DNA of 64,000 bases from Sinorhizobium sp. BG8 (GCF_016864555.1 NZ_CP044011.1:2561501-2625500); one strand, 5' to 3'. Numbered from the stretch's first letter, positions 43,125 to 53,528 are shown. Made by a program: numbers and translations. Notes: generated by a model from the sequence alone, not told the origin.

Positions 43125-44135
43125 TCACTGGGGCAGTTCAAGCGCGGACGCAGCTTCTTCCCTGGAGGCCACAGGGACATTCGCGTCCGTGACCTTGCGG
43201 ACCAGCTCGTATTTGGCTTCGGTAATCTTGAGCATGCGGTACCAGTCCACGAGGTCGTCCCAGGGGTCCTTGATCTTGCCGAGCCCCGAGACGAAGGCGA
43301 CGACGGTGCCGATTTCGGTCTTTCCCTTCACGACGAAGTAGCCGCCAAGCGCGAAGATGCCGATGTACCCGATCTGGGACATCAGGTTCATCAGGAAGTT
43401 CATCACGAACTTCAGCATGTAGATGCCCATGCTGATCGAGAAGATCGTGCTCACGCGCATTTGCTGTGCGCCGTCGCTGTCGAACGCGCCGCCGGCCGCC
43501 ACGATGCCTTCGCTGACGTCGCGCATGGTCGAAGTCTTGTTGACCACCCGGTAGTTTATGGCGCCCTGGATGATCGGCACGAAGACGAGCTGGGGCACGA
43601 ACACGACCATCGTCACCAGGGCCATCATGGGTTGCAGGTAGATCAGGTAGCCGGTCACCGCGCACAGGATGCCGATCTGCAGGCAGGACTGGGACAGGCT
43701 GTCGCCCACGAAGCTCCCGATCGGCTCGGCCTCTGCAACGATGATCGACAGCTGGACGCCTTCCCCGAACCCGGGCCGCGGGTGGTCTTCGATGCACCTT
43801 GCCGTCTCGAAGATGTGCAGGCGGAGCCACCGCGTCGCCGACTCGCTGATCCAGTTGCGGTAGATGTTGAGGAGAAGCTTGGTCAGCCCTTCGCCGACGA
43901 CCAACACGCCATAGACGATTGTGAGCAGCGCGATCATGCCGAACGGGCCGCCCTCGGTTGCGATATTGATGATGCGCCGCTGCAGCTCGAGCGGCACGGT
44001 GCCGATCGAGAAGAGCAGCACCGAGATGAGGATGACGCCGATCTGGTGACGACCGCTGACGTTCCAGACGAAGCCGATGAGACGCGCCGACAGCAGGCTT
44101 GCAGCGAAATCCGAGTTGGCGAGCAATGGTTTCAT
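43125..44135 (-). CDS. ABC-exporter-type transmembrane protein lacking an ATPase domain
   Basis: The 336-residue protein looks like the membrane domain of a type IV ABC exporter (six hydrophobic helices; SIGTVPLELQRRIINIATEGG, LLNIYRNWISESATRWLRLHIFETA). It ends after the sixth helix and a short cytoplasmic helix, with no Walker A or signature motif. No ATPase gene lies next to it. It may be a stand-alone membrane protein, as seen in some rhizobia, or half of a transporter with a distant ATPase. ATG 44135 is chosen because homology-like sequence begins there. Confidence 0.7.
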   Translation of the reverse strand: MKPLLANSDFAASLLSARLIGFVWNVSGRHQIGVILISVLLFSIGTVPLELQRRIINIATEGGPFGMIALLTIVYGVLVVGEGLTKLLLNIYRNWISESATRWLRLHIFETARCIEDHPRPGFGEGVQLSIIVAEAEPIGSFVGDSLSQSCLQIGILCAVTGYLIYLQPMMALVTMVVFVPQLVFVPIIQGAINYRVVNKTSTMRDVSEGIVAAGGAFDSDGAQQMRVSTIFSISMGIYMLKFVMNFLMNLMSQIGYIGIFALGGYFVVKGKTEIGTVVAFVSGLGKIKDPWDDLVDWYRMLKITEAKYELVRKVTDANVPVASREEAASALELPQ

Positions 44136-44415
44136 GTCACGACGCACCCGCGACACGGCGCATTCGCCGTGGACCGGTGGAGAGCATTGCAGCCGGCCTC
44201 GCATGCCGCCTTGATATTGCTCAAATGCCGGCCGGGAAAATCCGGCGGATGAGGGTCCAAGGCGGCGGAAGCGGCGCGCGAAAAGCTCGGACCGGCCTCC
44301 AAAATATGCGAAACTCCTCGTGGCGCTTGACCTGACGCAAGGACGACCCGCTGCAGTCTGCAATCATGAGCAGGACATCAACCGGCGGGAGCGGGAAGAG
44401 GGAGGAGGGCTTTCA

Positions 44416-44571
44416 ATGATCGACGACGCGTGGCGAAACCTCTGGGTCGCAGCCCTTATGGCTGTGTTCATCGCGATCTCCTGGTACCTGTATTACAGTC
44501 GGTCCGCTGCCGAGAGCGGTCCGCCGCAGCCGACACAGTCGATGGAGCAGCGGATCGGCTCACCGGCATGA
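44416..44571 (+). CDS. 51-residue single-pass membrane protein
   Basis: The protein starts MIDDAWRNLWVAALMAVFIA with GGAGG about 9 nt upstream and one hydrophobic helix (VAALMAVFIAISWYLYY), then a polar Pro/Gln-rich tail. Divergent from the ABC-type membrane gene. Function unknown. Confidence 0.55.
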   Translation: MIDDAWRNLWVAALMAVFIAISWYLYYSRSAAESGPPQPTQSMEQRIGSPA

Positions 44572-44634
44572 GCCGGGTCTGTCCGCTTGTCGGAAGGCTT
44601 CGGTTTGAAAAATGTCTGCGGAAGGAGGCCGGGC

Positions 44635-45618
44635 TTGAGGGCGATGGTTCTGGAAGAGACCGGTGGCGCTCTGAAGAGCGTGGAGCGTCCGGATCCGGTG
44701 CCGGGGGCGGGCGAAATCGCTGTCAGGGTGGAGGCCTGCGCGGTGTGCCGAACCGACCTGCACGTGATCGACGGCGACCTGCCTCCACCAAAGCTTCCGC
44801 TCGTTCCCGGGCATGAGATCGTCGGGATCGTCGAGGCCGTGGGGCAGGGCGTACCCTTCGAGCGGATCGGGCGGCGGGTCGGGATCCCGTGGCTCGGTCA
44901 AACCTGCGGGCGCTGCCCCTATTGCAGGACGGATGCGGAAAACCTCTGCGACAACCCGCTCTTTACCGGCTACACGCGCGACGGAGGCTTTGCCACCCAT
45001 GCCGTTGCCTCCTCCGACTTTGCCTTCGACCTCGATCCCGACGCCGATGCGGTTTCGCTAGCACCGCTGCTGTGTGCCGGCCTCATTGGCTGGCGGTCGC
45101 TGAAGAAGGCGGGCGAGGGCCGGCGGATCGGGATATACGGCTTCGGCGCGGCGGCCCACATCATCACGCAGGTCTGCGTATGGCAGGGTCGCGCCGTCTA
45201 TGCCTTCACCCGCGACGGGGACAACGAGGCCCAGCGCTTCGCGATGGAGCTCGGCGCGACATGGGCCGGCGGCTCAAGCGAACCCGCTCCCGTGTCCCTC
45301 GATGCCGCAATCATCTTCGCGCCGGTGGGCGATCTCGTACCGAAGGCGCTTGCGGCGGTGCGCAAGGGCGGCCACGTCGTCTGCGGCGGCATCCATATGA
45401 GCGACATTCCGGCCATGCCCTACGAGATCCTCTGGGGCGAGCGCAGCGTGGCGTCGGTAGCGAACCTCACGCGTTCCGACGCCGCCGAGTTCCTTGAGGT
45501 TGCGCGGCAGGCAAGGGTCAGGACCCGGACGACGGCCTATCCGCTGGCCGCGGCAAACGAGGCGCTCGCCGATCTGCGTGCGGGCAGGCTTAGCGGTGCC
45601 GCAGTGCTGGTACCGTGA
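44635..45618 (+). CDS. Zinc-dependent alcohol dehydrogenase
   Basis: The 327-residue MDR-family protein has catalytic-zinc ligands Cys38 and His60 (ACAVCRTDLH; LVPGHEIVG), a structural zinc set (CGRCPYCRTDAENLC; Cys91, 94, 97, 105) and a Rossmann GxGxxA (IGIYGFGAAAHI). I prefer the TTG at 44635, since AAGGAGG lies 6 nt before it and it gives the usual MRAMVLEE start. The ATG at 44644 is too far from it. The substrate is probably a short-chain alcohol or aldehyde. Confidence 0.9.
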   Translation: MRAMVLEETGGALKSVERPDPVPGAGEIAVRVEACAVCRTDLHVIDGDLPPPKLPLVPGHEIVGIVEAVGQGVPFERIGRRVGIPWLGQTCGRCPYCRTDAENLCDNPLFTGYTRDGGFATHAVASSDFAFDLDPDADAVSLAPLLCAGLIGWRSLKKAGEGRRIGIYGFGAAAHIITQVCVWQGRAVYAFTRDGDNEAQRFAMELGATWAGGSSEPAPVSLDAAIIFAPVGDLVPKALAAVRKGGHVVCGGIHMSDIPAMPYEILWGERSVASVANLTRSDAAEFLEVARQARVRTRTTAYPLAAANEALADLRAGRLSGAAVLVP

Positions 45619-45661
45619 TGGCGAGGGGACGTTTTGCTCGGCGTGAGCAGGACCGGCACCA

Positions 45662-46117
45662 TCAAGACGCCCGTTCCACGGCCATGCGGCCGGTGATCTC
45701 GGTGGGCTCGATGGCGTAGAAGATATGCACCGATTTTCCGGCGATGGCTTGCGTGTCGGGTTTCAGGCCACCCGGCTCCCACCAGTTCACGTAGCGCTCG
45801 AGCAGCGACCACGCTGTCATGTGCTGCTGGTGCCACTGGCCGGTGTCGGGCAGTTCCCGATAGCGGCCGTAGAGGACGACGCTTCTCCATTCGCTCGGGC
45901 CGCCGTGCTTTTCGGCCTGGACGCAGACCTTGGGATTCTCCCGCATCCAGTCGACCTTCCGCCCCGGCATGGTGAAGCTGTAGAGCATGTTGTTCGAGAA
46001 CGCGTAGTAGATCGGGACGACATAGGGCTGCCCCTCATGAGAACAGGCGAGCCGTCCCAATCGACAGCTTTCGAGCAGCGAGACGCAATCTTCGTAACTC
46101 ATCGGCTTGATAAACAT
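45662..46117 (-). CDS. Pyridoxamine 5'-phosphate oxidase family (FMN-binding) protein
   Basis: The 151-residue protein (MFIKPMSYEDCVSLLESCRL) has a split-barrel fold pattern: GRLACSHEGQPYVVPIYYAF, LYSFTMPGRKVDWMRENPKVCVQAE and WRSVVLYGRYRELPD. It resembles the nitroimidazole-resistance/heme-utilisation type flavoproteins. It is unrelated in detail to the one at 19469. GGGGGA precedes the start. Confidence 0.82.
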   Translation of the reverse strand: MFIKPMSYEDCVSLLESCRLGRLACSHEGQPYVVPIYYAFSNNMLYSFTMPGRKVDWMRENPKVCVQAEKHGGPSEWRSVVLYGRYRELPDTGQWHQQHMTAWSLLERYVNWWEPGGLKPDTQAIAGKSVHIFYAIEPTEITGRMAVERAS

Positions 46118-46366
46118 CGCATGCATCCCCCGCCGAGAACAGGATGGCACTCTAGCATATCCGACGGTTCGTGACGTCCCAATCGGCCGCTCTCGTCGGA
46201 ACATGAAAGCGCGAATGCCCCCCGTTTCCATTGATCCCAGTCAACGGGCAGCCGGGAATTCTCGGGCAGACGGAAGAGACGCCTTTGCGGAGAACGCCCA
46301 TCCGTGCTCTGCTCGAGGCGCCACGCATGCGGCCTGCAACAGTTGTTCCGAGGATACCGGTCGCCG

Positions 46367-48201
46367 ATGATCGTCCTGCCCGCATTGTCGACCTCTCGCG
46401 CCGTGCTCGTCGCGATCGCCTGCAGCGGGCTGGTGATCGGCGGCGCTCTCTGGATGGCTTCCGGAGAGACGGCCGCTGAGTGGGCGTGGACCGTGGCCAC
46501 GCTTCCCGTTCTCGCCGCACTGGCCGTCGAGATCGTTACGGCCTTGAGAAGAGGGGAGGTCGGGCTCGATCTGGTCGCGGCCCTCTCCATGTCCGCGGCT
46601 CTTGCCTTCGGCGAACCGCTCGCGGGAAATGTCGTGGCGCTGATGTATGCGGGCGGGCAGCTTCTTGAAAGCTACGCCGAGGGGCGTGCGCGCCGCGAGA
46701 TGACCACCCTGCTTGGACGCGTCGCGCGCACTGCCATGCTCCACGACGGCGAAACGCTCAGGGAGGTGCCCGTCGTCGATCTGAAGCCGAAGGATCTCAT
46801 ACTGGTTCGCCACGGTGAGGTCGTCCCGGTCGACGGATCGCTCGTCTCCGAGATCGCCGTCCTCGACCAGTCGAGCCTTACCGGCGAAAGCGTGCCGGTG
46901 GAGAAGTTCAATTCCGACGAGATCCTCAGTGGTTCCACCAATGTCGGCAATGCCTTCGATCTCAAGACTGAGAGATCCGCCACGGACAGCACCTATGCCA
47001 ATATCGTCCGGCTCGTCAGCCAGGCGCAGGAGAGCAAGGCGCCGAGCGTTCGCATGGCCGACCGCTTTGCCGTCTGGTTCCTGCTGCTGACGCTGCTGAT
47101 TGCAGGGGTGGCCTGGTGGGTCTCGGGCGACCGCGTGCGCGCACTTGCAGTGCTCGTCGTGGCGACGCCCTGTCCGCTAATCCTAGCCCTGCCGGTCGCC
47201 ATCATTTCCGGGATGTCGCGTGCGGCGAAGCTCGGTGTCCTCATCAAGGGCGGGGAAGCCCTGGAGACGCTCGCCAAGGTGAAGGCGGCGGTGCTCGACA
47301 AGACGGGGACGCTGACCTACGGCCAGGCGCGCATCGTGGACATCAGGACTGTCGAAGGCTGGCGGGAAGACGAGTTGCTGAGGCTCGCCGCCTCACTGGA
47401 CCAGGCGTCGAGCCATGTGATCGCCGAGGCGCTGGTGGAAGGGGCGCACCGAAGGAACCTGGTGCTCTCCACGCCGACGGGCGTGCGCGAGGCCGCAGGG
47501 ACCGGTGTCTCGGGCACCGTCGAGGGCCGGCGCGTCGTCATCGGCGGCAGCCGCTACGTGCGCGAAAACAGCACGCGCGGCGACCCCTACGCCCTGCGAC
47601 AGGGCGTTGCCGACGATGCTGCGGTCGTCGCCGTCGCCGTGGATGGGGCGGTCGCCGGAATAATCCTGCTCGCCGACCGGCTAAGACCCGATGCACCGGC
47701 CATGCTGCAGGCCTTCCGGGAAATCGGCATAGAGCGGGTCGTTCTCGCTTCGGGGGACAGGAAGGACGTCGTCGCGTCGATCGCCCGCCAGCTCGGGATC
47801 ACAGAGGCGCACGGCGAACTGGACCCTGTTCACAAGGTGGAACTGGTGAAGCGGGAGGCCGAGCGATGTCCGGTCATGATGCTCGGCGACGGCGTCAACG
47901 ACGCTCCGGCGCTCGCGACGGCGACGGTGGGCGTCGCCATGGGGGCGAGGGGGCGGCGGCATCGTCGGAGAGCGCGGGCGTCGTGCTGCTGGTCGACAGG
48001 CTCGACAATCTCATCGGCGCAGTCAGGGTGGCGCATCGCACGCGAAGGATAGCGCTGGAAAGCGTGCTTGCCGGTCTCGGCCTGTCGGTCGCCGCAATGA
48101 TCGTCGCCGCCTTCGGCTATCTTCCGCCGGTGGCCGGCGCCCTTGCGCAGGAGGCGATCGACGTTGCCGTCATCCTGAACGCCCTGCGTGCCCTGCGGTA
48201 G
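46367..48201 (+). CDS. Heavy-metal-translocating P-type ATPase, with an apparent 1-base deletion
   Basis: The protein has the actuator motif TGES, a TPCPL membrane metal motif (VVATPCPLILALPVAIISG), the phosphorylated Asp311 in DKTGTLT and hinge GDGVNDAPAL. There is no N-terminal metal-binding domain. The frame breaks after VAMGARG; one G added to the run at 47949-47953 restores AAASSESAGVVLLVDRLDN and two final helices to a stop at 48201 (611 aa). The metal is probably Zn, Cd, Co or Cu; the PCP motif alone does not decide. Confidence 0.9.
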
Positions 48202-48228
48202 GCATCGCCGGGCTTCGGGCGACCGGGG

Positions 48229-49956
48229 TTATCTTGGCGGCGATCGCGGGAGACCGGCACGCTGGACGCGGGCGACCAGCTCGTCGATGATGGCGCGGTT
48301 CTCGTACAATTCCTGAAGGCGTACATACTGCGTCGACAGGCCCGGATCGAGCGCCAGCGCCTGCTGGACGAGCGCGCGCGCCTGATCGAGGTCGCCCAGG
48401 GCCGAAACGGCGGCAATCTGGTAGATCAGCGTCCTGCGGGTCTGGAACAGAAGCGCATGGGCGATCCGCAACATCTCGTCGTACCGCCCAAGCACGTAGA
48501 GCGCCGCCACGCGTTCCTCCACGATCCAGACCGGCAGGAACGGATCGAGGGAATCCGCCCGGTCGAGGAGTTCGAGCGCGCGCTCCGGGTCTCCCGAAAA
48601 CAGATGGAACGAAGCAATCCTGCCGATCGTGTAGGCATTGTTCGGCGCAAGTTCATAGGCCTTGCCGTGATGGTAGCGGGAGGTGGCGAAGTCCCCCGAC
48701 TTCATCTTGATCGCGCCCATGATCCGGTGCGCTTCAGGGTCGGTCGGGTCGACATCGAGCGCGTGGGCAACCTGTTTTTCGGCGCGGGGCATGTCGAAGT
48801 TCGGCAAGTTGCTCCAGGAGCATACATGCATTGCGAAGGGCCGGCCGAAACCCGGATCGGCGCTCATCGATCGCTCGAACCAGCCCATGGCCTTGTGGAT
48901 GTGATCGTCCGACACGCCGACCAGCCGGTGATGATCGAGGCCGCGAAGGTAGCATTCATAGGCGGACATGTTTTCGGGGCGCTTGAGGCGCGCGGCCGCG
49001 AGCTCCGACTGTTCGACCCGGCCTGAAACGGTCGCCGCCACCTTTGCCGTGATCTCGTCCATGACGTCGAAGATGTGGTCGAACGGGCGCACGATCCGGT
49101 CGCTCCAGATCAGATGGCCCTCCGCTGTCTCCGTCAGCGCGATGTTGATGCGGATGTCGGTGCCGGTCTTGCGCACCGATCCGCCGACCACGTAGCGCAC
49201 GCCGAGCTTCCTGCCGATCTCGACCGGGTCGGCGGTCGTCAACACGGTCGAGGCGGAGCGGGAACTGACATAGAGGCTCTTCAGCCGGCCGAGTTCGAGC
49301 GTCAGGTCGTCGGTTATTCCTTCCGCGAGAAACAACTGGTCCTGGTCCGCTCCGGAGGCGACGGAAAAGCGTGAAACCGCGATGGAATTCGGCCGGACAG
49401 GGTTCACGAGGCTTGCCTCGGGACGGGTGGGAGCGACCTGGCAGGCGTGCCGGTCCATCACCGCAGCCACGCGGTAGATCCGCAACGGCTCCGATATGCC
49501 CTTAAGCGTCCTCTCGCCGACGAAATCGAACTTGCACGGCGAAATGCGGTGAACGTGGTCATAGAGAGCACCCGAGACCTCGATCTCGCCTGGCGCCGCT
49601 GAGGCCTCTATCCGGGCGGCGATGTTCACGCCATCACCACGCAGGTCATCTCCGACGATCACGACGTCGGCGACATGCAGGCCGAAGCGCATGTCCCGCG
49701 CCGACACTCCGCTGTCGACGTCCATGCGCCATCGCGCCTCGATTGCGGCCCTGAGCGCATTGACGGGGCTCTCGAACTCCGCAAGCGCCGCGTCACCTGA
49801 CGTAGCGAACACGCGGCCGCTGTGGCGCCGCACGATCTCGTTGACGATGCTCAGGCACGAATGGACCCTCGAAACAGTTGCCTCTTCGTCCACCTCCATT
49901 GCAGGAGTGGAGCCGACGAAGTCGCCCACCAATATGGTCGCCAGCTTGCGCTGCAT
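48229..49956 (-). CDS. Class III adenylate/guanylate cyclase with TolB-like and TPR domains
   Basis: The 575-residue protein has an N-terminal cyclase domain (LATILVGDFVGSTPAMEVDEE with metal Asp12, ATSGDAALAEF with the second metal Asp, GDGVNIAARIEA), a TolB-like domain (SIAVSRFSVASGADQDQLFLAEGITDDL) and TPR repeats (ALDVDPTDPEAHRIMGAIKM; LAPNNAYTIGRIASFHLFSGDPERAL). Such proteins are abundant in rhizobia; cyclase output is usually cAMP, but activity is not shown. It faces the P-type ATPase gene end to end. Confidence 0.88.
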   Translation of the reverse strand: MQRKLATILVGDFVGSTPAMEVDEEATVSRVHSCLSIVNEIVRRHSGRVFATSGDAALAEFESPVNALRAAIEARWRMDVDSGVSARDMRFGLHVADVVIVGDDLRGDGVNIAARIEASAAPGEIEVSGALYDHVHRISPCKFDFVGERTLKGISEPLRIYRVAAVMDRHACQVAPTRPEASLVNPVRPNSIAVSRFSVASGADQDQLFLAEGITDDLTLELGRLKSLYVSSRSASTVLTTADPVEIGRKLGVRYVVGGSVRKTGTDIRINIALTETAEGHLIWSDRIVRPFDHIFDVMDEITAKVAATVSGRVEQSELAAARLKRPENMSAYECYLRGLDHHRLVGVSDDHIHKAMGWFERSMSADPGFGRPFAMHVCSWSNLPNFDMPRAEKQVAHALDVDPTDPEAHRIMGAIKMKSGDFATSRYHHGKAYELAPNNAYTIGRIASFHLFSGDPERALELLDRADSLDPFLPVWIVEERVAALYVLGRYDEMLRIAHALLFQTRRTLIYQIAAVSALGDLDQARALVQQALALDPGLSTQYVRLQELYENRAIIDELVARVQRAGLPRSPPR

Positions 49957-50139
49957 CTCCTGAACCTCGGATCGCAGGTGCCCTATTGACGGACGATCTT
50001 AGCATAGGGTGCCGTGATCCGCGTCGAACAATACTGGACCGAAATCCTTCGCTTTCCGGCTTGACGGAAATCAATGCCCGATCATGACAGCCAGCTACTC
50101 TGACCGCTATAATCTGCGCATCAGCCAAGGAGTTCCGTC

Positions 50140-50976
50140 ATGCCGTACAAGACTGTCTTGAGCGTTTCCGGCGTCGGCGATCCCGACGACGATCTGAGAT
50201 CAGCAATCGAGCTTTGTGCGGCCGAGGGCGCCCATCTTTCGGCGCTGATCATGGCACTCGCAGCGCCGCCACCGATCGGGGAGTATGCCGCGGCCGTATC
50301 GGAGGCATGGCTCGAAGAACGGGAGCGCGACATGTCCGCCCTCGGAGATCGCAGGGTGCGCGCGCAGAACCTGCTCAACAACTCCGGCATCTCCTACGAA
50401 CTCGCCGAGATCTATACCGAGGCCGCGTGGGTGTCGGATGAGGTCGGCACCCGTGCCCGGTATGCGGACGTGGTGCTGGTCGGCGGAGCGCTTTCGGCCG
50501 AGCGCAATCTCAGGAAAGGCGCGGTCGACGGCGGTCTCTTCAATTCCCCGTGCCCGGTCCTGATGGTTCCCAAGGGATGCAGGGCGACGCTTTCACCGCG
50601 CAGGATCCTGCTTGCCTGGAACTCCGGCCTCGAAGCTGCGCACGCGGCACGCGAAGCGATCGGCATGATGGCCGGCGCCGAGATGGTTCATGTGACGATG
50701 ATCGATCCGAGGGCTTCGGAAATCGGCCAGGGCGAGGAGCCCGGTGCCGACATCGCCGCGCATCTCGCGCGCCATGGCATCACGGTGACGGTGGATCGCC
50801 TGTCGGGCGGCGGACGCACAGTGAGCGCGGTACTGAACGCGCATGCGCGCGACATCGCCGCCGACCTCATCGTGATGGGTGGTTACGGCCACTCGCGCCT
50901 CAGGGAACAGATCTTTGGCGGCGTCACGCGGGAGATGCTCGACACGGCGCAGGTGCCGCTGCTGATGGTGCACTGA
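50140..50976 (+). CDS. Tandem universal stress protein (UspA family)
   Basis: The 278-residue protein has two Usp domains. The second is clearer (RRILLAWNSGLEAAHAAREAI; DLIVMGGYGHSRLREQIFGGVTREMLDTAQVPLLMVH), with the G-2x-G-9x-G-S/T ATP-site pattern partly changed (GGYGHSRLREQIFGGVT). The first contains ADVVLVGGALSAERNL. Usp proteins bind ATP or AMP and are induced by stress. AAGGAG lies before the ATG. Confidence 0.88.
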   Translation: MPYKTVLSVSGVGDPDDDLRSAIELCAAEGAHLSALIMALAAPPPIGEYAAAVSEAWLEERERDMSALGDRRVRAQNLLNNSGISYELAEIYTEAAWVSDEVGTRARYADVVLVGGALSAERNLRKGAVDGGLFNSPCPVLMVPKGCRATLSPRRILLAWNSGLEAAHAAREAIGMMAGAEMVHVTMIDPRASEIGQGEEPGADIAAHLARHGITVTVDRLSGGGRTVSAVLNAHARDIAADLIVMGGYGHSRLREQIFGGVTREMLDTAQVPLLMVH

Positions 50977-50986
50977 AGCCGCTCGG

Positions 50987-52779
50987 TCACGCAGGCCCCG
51001 GCGTCACCTCCGCGGGCACGTGCGCCGGCGGGGGTGTGCCGAAATCGCGCTTGGGCTGCGGCGACCGGATGAGACGGAGCTCCCGCAGGAAGAAGCCTCG
51101 CGCCCGCTGCTGGCTACCGAGATTGATGACCGATGCGTTCGGCAGGTCGTTCTCGAAGAGCGACAGGACCCGCTGGAGCGTGGCGCGGTCCATGGTCTCG
51201 AGCGCCTCGTCGATGATGACCCACTGCGGCTTCAGCAGGCGAAGCCGGGCAAAGGCGAGAAGGCGCTGCTCGTCTTCGCTCAGCGTCCGGTCCCAGCGGC
51301 CCTCGCGGTCGAGTTTCGCCGAAAGCCGTTCGAGCCCGACGGCGGCAAGCGCGCCGGCAAGATCCGTATCGGTGAACGCTCCGAAGCGGGGGTAGGAGAG
51401 GACATCCCTCAACTTGCCCGTGGGCACGTAGGGGGTGCGGGGACAAGTGCGACCGTTTCGCGCGGTGGCATGTCGATCCTGCCGCTTCCCCAGGGAAGCA
51501 GGCCCGCGATCGTACGGAACAGCAGGGTCTTGCCGACGCCCGGCTCGCCGGTGATCAGCACCCGTTCTCCGGCCCGTATCGTGACATGCGGTTCCGTCAG
51601 CCGCGCGGAGCCGGTCGGGCACTTCATCTCGATCGCATCGAAGGTGAGGTGATCGCCCGAATTCTCTGAAAACTCGATATGCCGGTCCTGGTCGAATTCG
51701 GGGTCGGTGGAGACCAGCGCATTGCGGAAGTCCGCCACCCGCAGGAGCGTCGCCCGCCAGTCGGCGATGACCTCGATGTTGTTGATGAACCAGCGAAGCG
51801 ACGAGTGCACCTGCGTGAAGGCGCCGACGGCCATCATAAGTCCGCCGAAGCTGATGTTTCCGGCGAAATAGACCGGTGCCGCGACGAGAATGGGGCCGAC
51901 GACCATGAACCAGCCGTAGCCGTCGACGACCCATGCGAGCCTGAGCTGCGCTCCGAAGATGCGTCGCGTCACGGCGAGAATGGATGCCACATCGACTTCG
52001 AGGCGGCGCTTCTCCTCCGCCTCGCCGCCCGCGATCGCAATCGCGTCGACGTGTTCGTTGACTCGCATCAGCGAGAAGCGGAAATCCGCCTCGCGTGCAT
52101 AGCGCTCGGTGTTGATGGTGATCTGCGAACGGCCGACGAGCCAGCTGAGGCATGAGGCCGTGCCGGCAAAGATGAAGGCCGCCCACACCATGTAACCCGG
52201 AATGGCGAAGGACGTTCCGCCGACATGGAAGATGAAGCCGGATGACAGCGACCACAGGACCCCGATGAAGGAGACCAGCAGGATCGAGGCCTGCAGGAGA
52301 CCGAAGCCGAGATCGGTGGAAAGGTTCGCAAGATGCTGGGCATCCTGCTGCATCCGCTGGTCGGGGTTGACCCCGATGGCACCGGCATTGGCGACGCGAA
52401 ACGCCCTTCCGGGCTTCATCCATTCTCCGATCAGGTCGAGCGTCAGGCCCTCACGGAGCTTCAGGCGGACCATCTGGTTGAGCCAGGTCTGTGTGATGTT
52501 GAAGAGCAGCAGAACACCGGCAATCTCAACGAACACCACGAGCTGGTGGAAGAAGGTGTCGAGGTCGCGGCGCTCGATGGCGTCGAAGAACGGCTTGTTC
52601 CAGCGGTTGAGGATGACCTGTCCGACAGCGGTTGCGACGACAACCGCGATGCTGGCCGCGACGAGCACGATAACCCTCGTGCAGACCGGGGAGGCCCAGA
52701 AGGCCCGCCGCATCGTCTTGACCTGATCGAGAAGTTTCGCTTCCGGAGGGATCTCCGTGGGGCTCATGCGCTTGTCCAT
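50987..52779 (-). CDS. ABC transporter membrane/ATPase fusion (SbmA/BacA-YddA type), with an apparent 1-base deletion
   Basis: The N-terminal ABC_membrane_2-like domain has six helices (RVIVLVAASIAVVVATAVGQ; LNRWNKPFFDAIERRDLDTFF; GRAFRVANAGAIGVNPDQRM). The ATPase domain has Walker A GEPGVGKT, a degenerate signature (TLSEDEQRLLAFARL) and Walker B WVIIDEALETMD. The frame breaks after ETVALVP; adding one base to the run at 51439-51442 gives RTPYVPTGKLRDVLSYPRF and a 597-residue protein. This family imports peptides or fatty acids, including in bacteroid-forming rhizobia (BacA). ATG 52779 follows AAGGGA. Confidence 0.9.
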
Positions 52780-52964
52780 GCTTCATTCCCTTCACCGCGA
52801 AAGGCAGGTGCCGATGCCGACCCATGCTCTCGAAGCGCTGCCTCCGAACCGGCGTTTTCACGGCCGCGGCAGGATGGCTCCCGAACATGAGTACGCGCGA
52901 AACAACCAAATGCTCGTATCGCCCACGCTGGGATACACGCCGGCGATCCTGGAAGGCCCAATCT

Positions 52965-53411
52965 TCATCCTATGAACCTCGCCCTCTGCTGCGGCGAGGG
53001 TACGAAGCAGGCGTCTCTCCGCCCTGCAATCCTGAACCTGTTGCGCGCAACGAACTCGTATGCACGGTCCGCCACTCTTCGAGGGATTGCGGAAAGTATC
53101 CGCACCAGGGTCCAGGGAAAACCGAGCCCTGCGATCATCCGGATCGAACCCTCGGACCGGAGATAAGCTCTGCCGTCTTCGATCAGCATGCTGGTCTCAT
53201 GGTCGTGGCTGTCGAGACCGTAATGGCGGTAGAGCGCGGCGCCGGTCGCGGACTGGGTCGTCAGAAAACGATAGCGTCCGCGGCTGTCGGCATTAAGAGC
53301 GAACCGGACCCAGCCAGAGCAGAAAACGCATTGACCGTCGAACACGATAACCGGCCGGTCATCAGGGAAATGAGGGACGGTCGGGTCGCTGCGGTAGCTG
53401 TACTTCTGCAT
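52965..53411 (-). CDS. DCC-family thiol-disulfide oxidoreductase-like protein (DUF393)
   Basis: The 148-residue protein has the family signature VIVFDGQCVFCSGWVRF (DxxCxxC) and GSIRMIAGLGFPWTLVRILSAIPRRVADRAYEFVARNRFRIAGRRD. The redox role is inferred from the motif and family name; no substrate is known. It is divergent from the autotransporter gene, with a 584-nt gap between. Confidence 0.85.
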   Translation of the reverse strand: MQKYSYRSDPTVPHFPDDRPVIVFDGQCVFCSGWVRFALNADSRGRYRFLTTQSATGAALYRHYGLDSHDHETSMLIEDGRAYLRSEGSIRMIAGLGFPWTLVRILSAIPRRVADRAYEFVARNRFRIAGRRDACFVPSPQQRARFIG

Positions 53412-53514
53412 CCTGTTCGCTGGTCCGATTGTACTCTGATTCTTTTAAATCACTCCGCGATCATTGCCCAGCCAAGATGCCGTGACCGCGATCACACTGC
53501 ACATCATTGCTGTA

Positions 53515-53528
53515 GATCATGTGATCTC
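53515..53528. promoter_or_regulatory. Palindrome 1 (AGATCA-TG-TGATCT), candidate operator
   Basis: The 14-nt inverted repeat lies 104 nt upstream of the DCC gene start. It shares the 12-nt pattern GAYCATGTGRTC with the second site. Confidence 0.5.
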
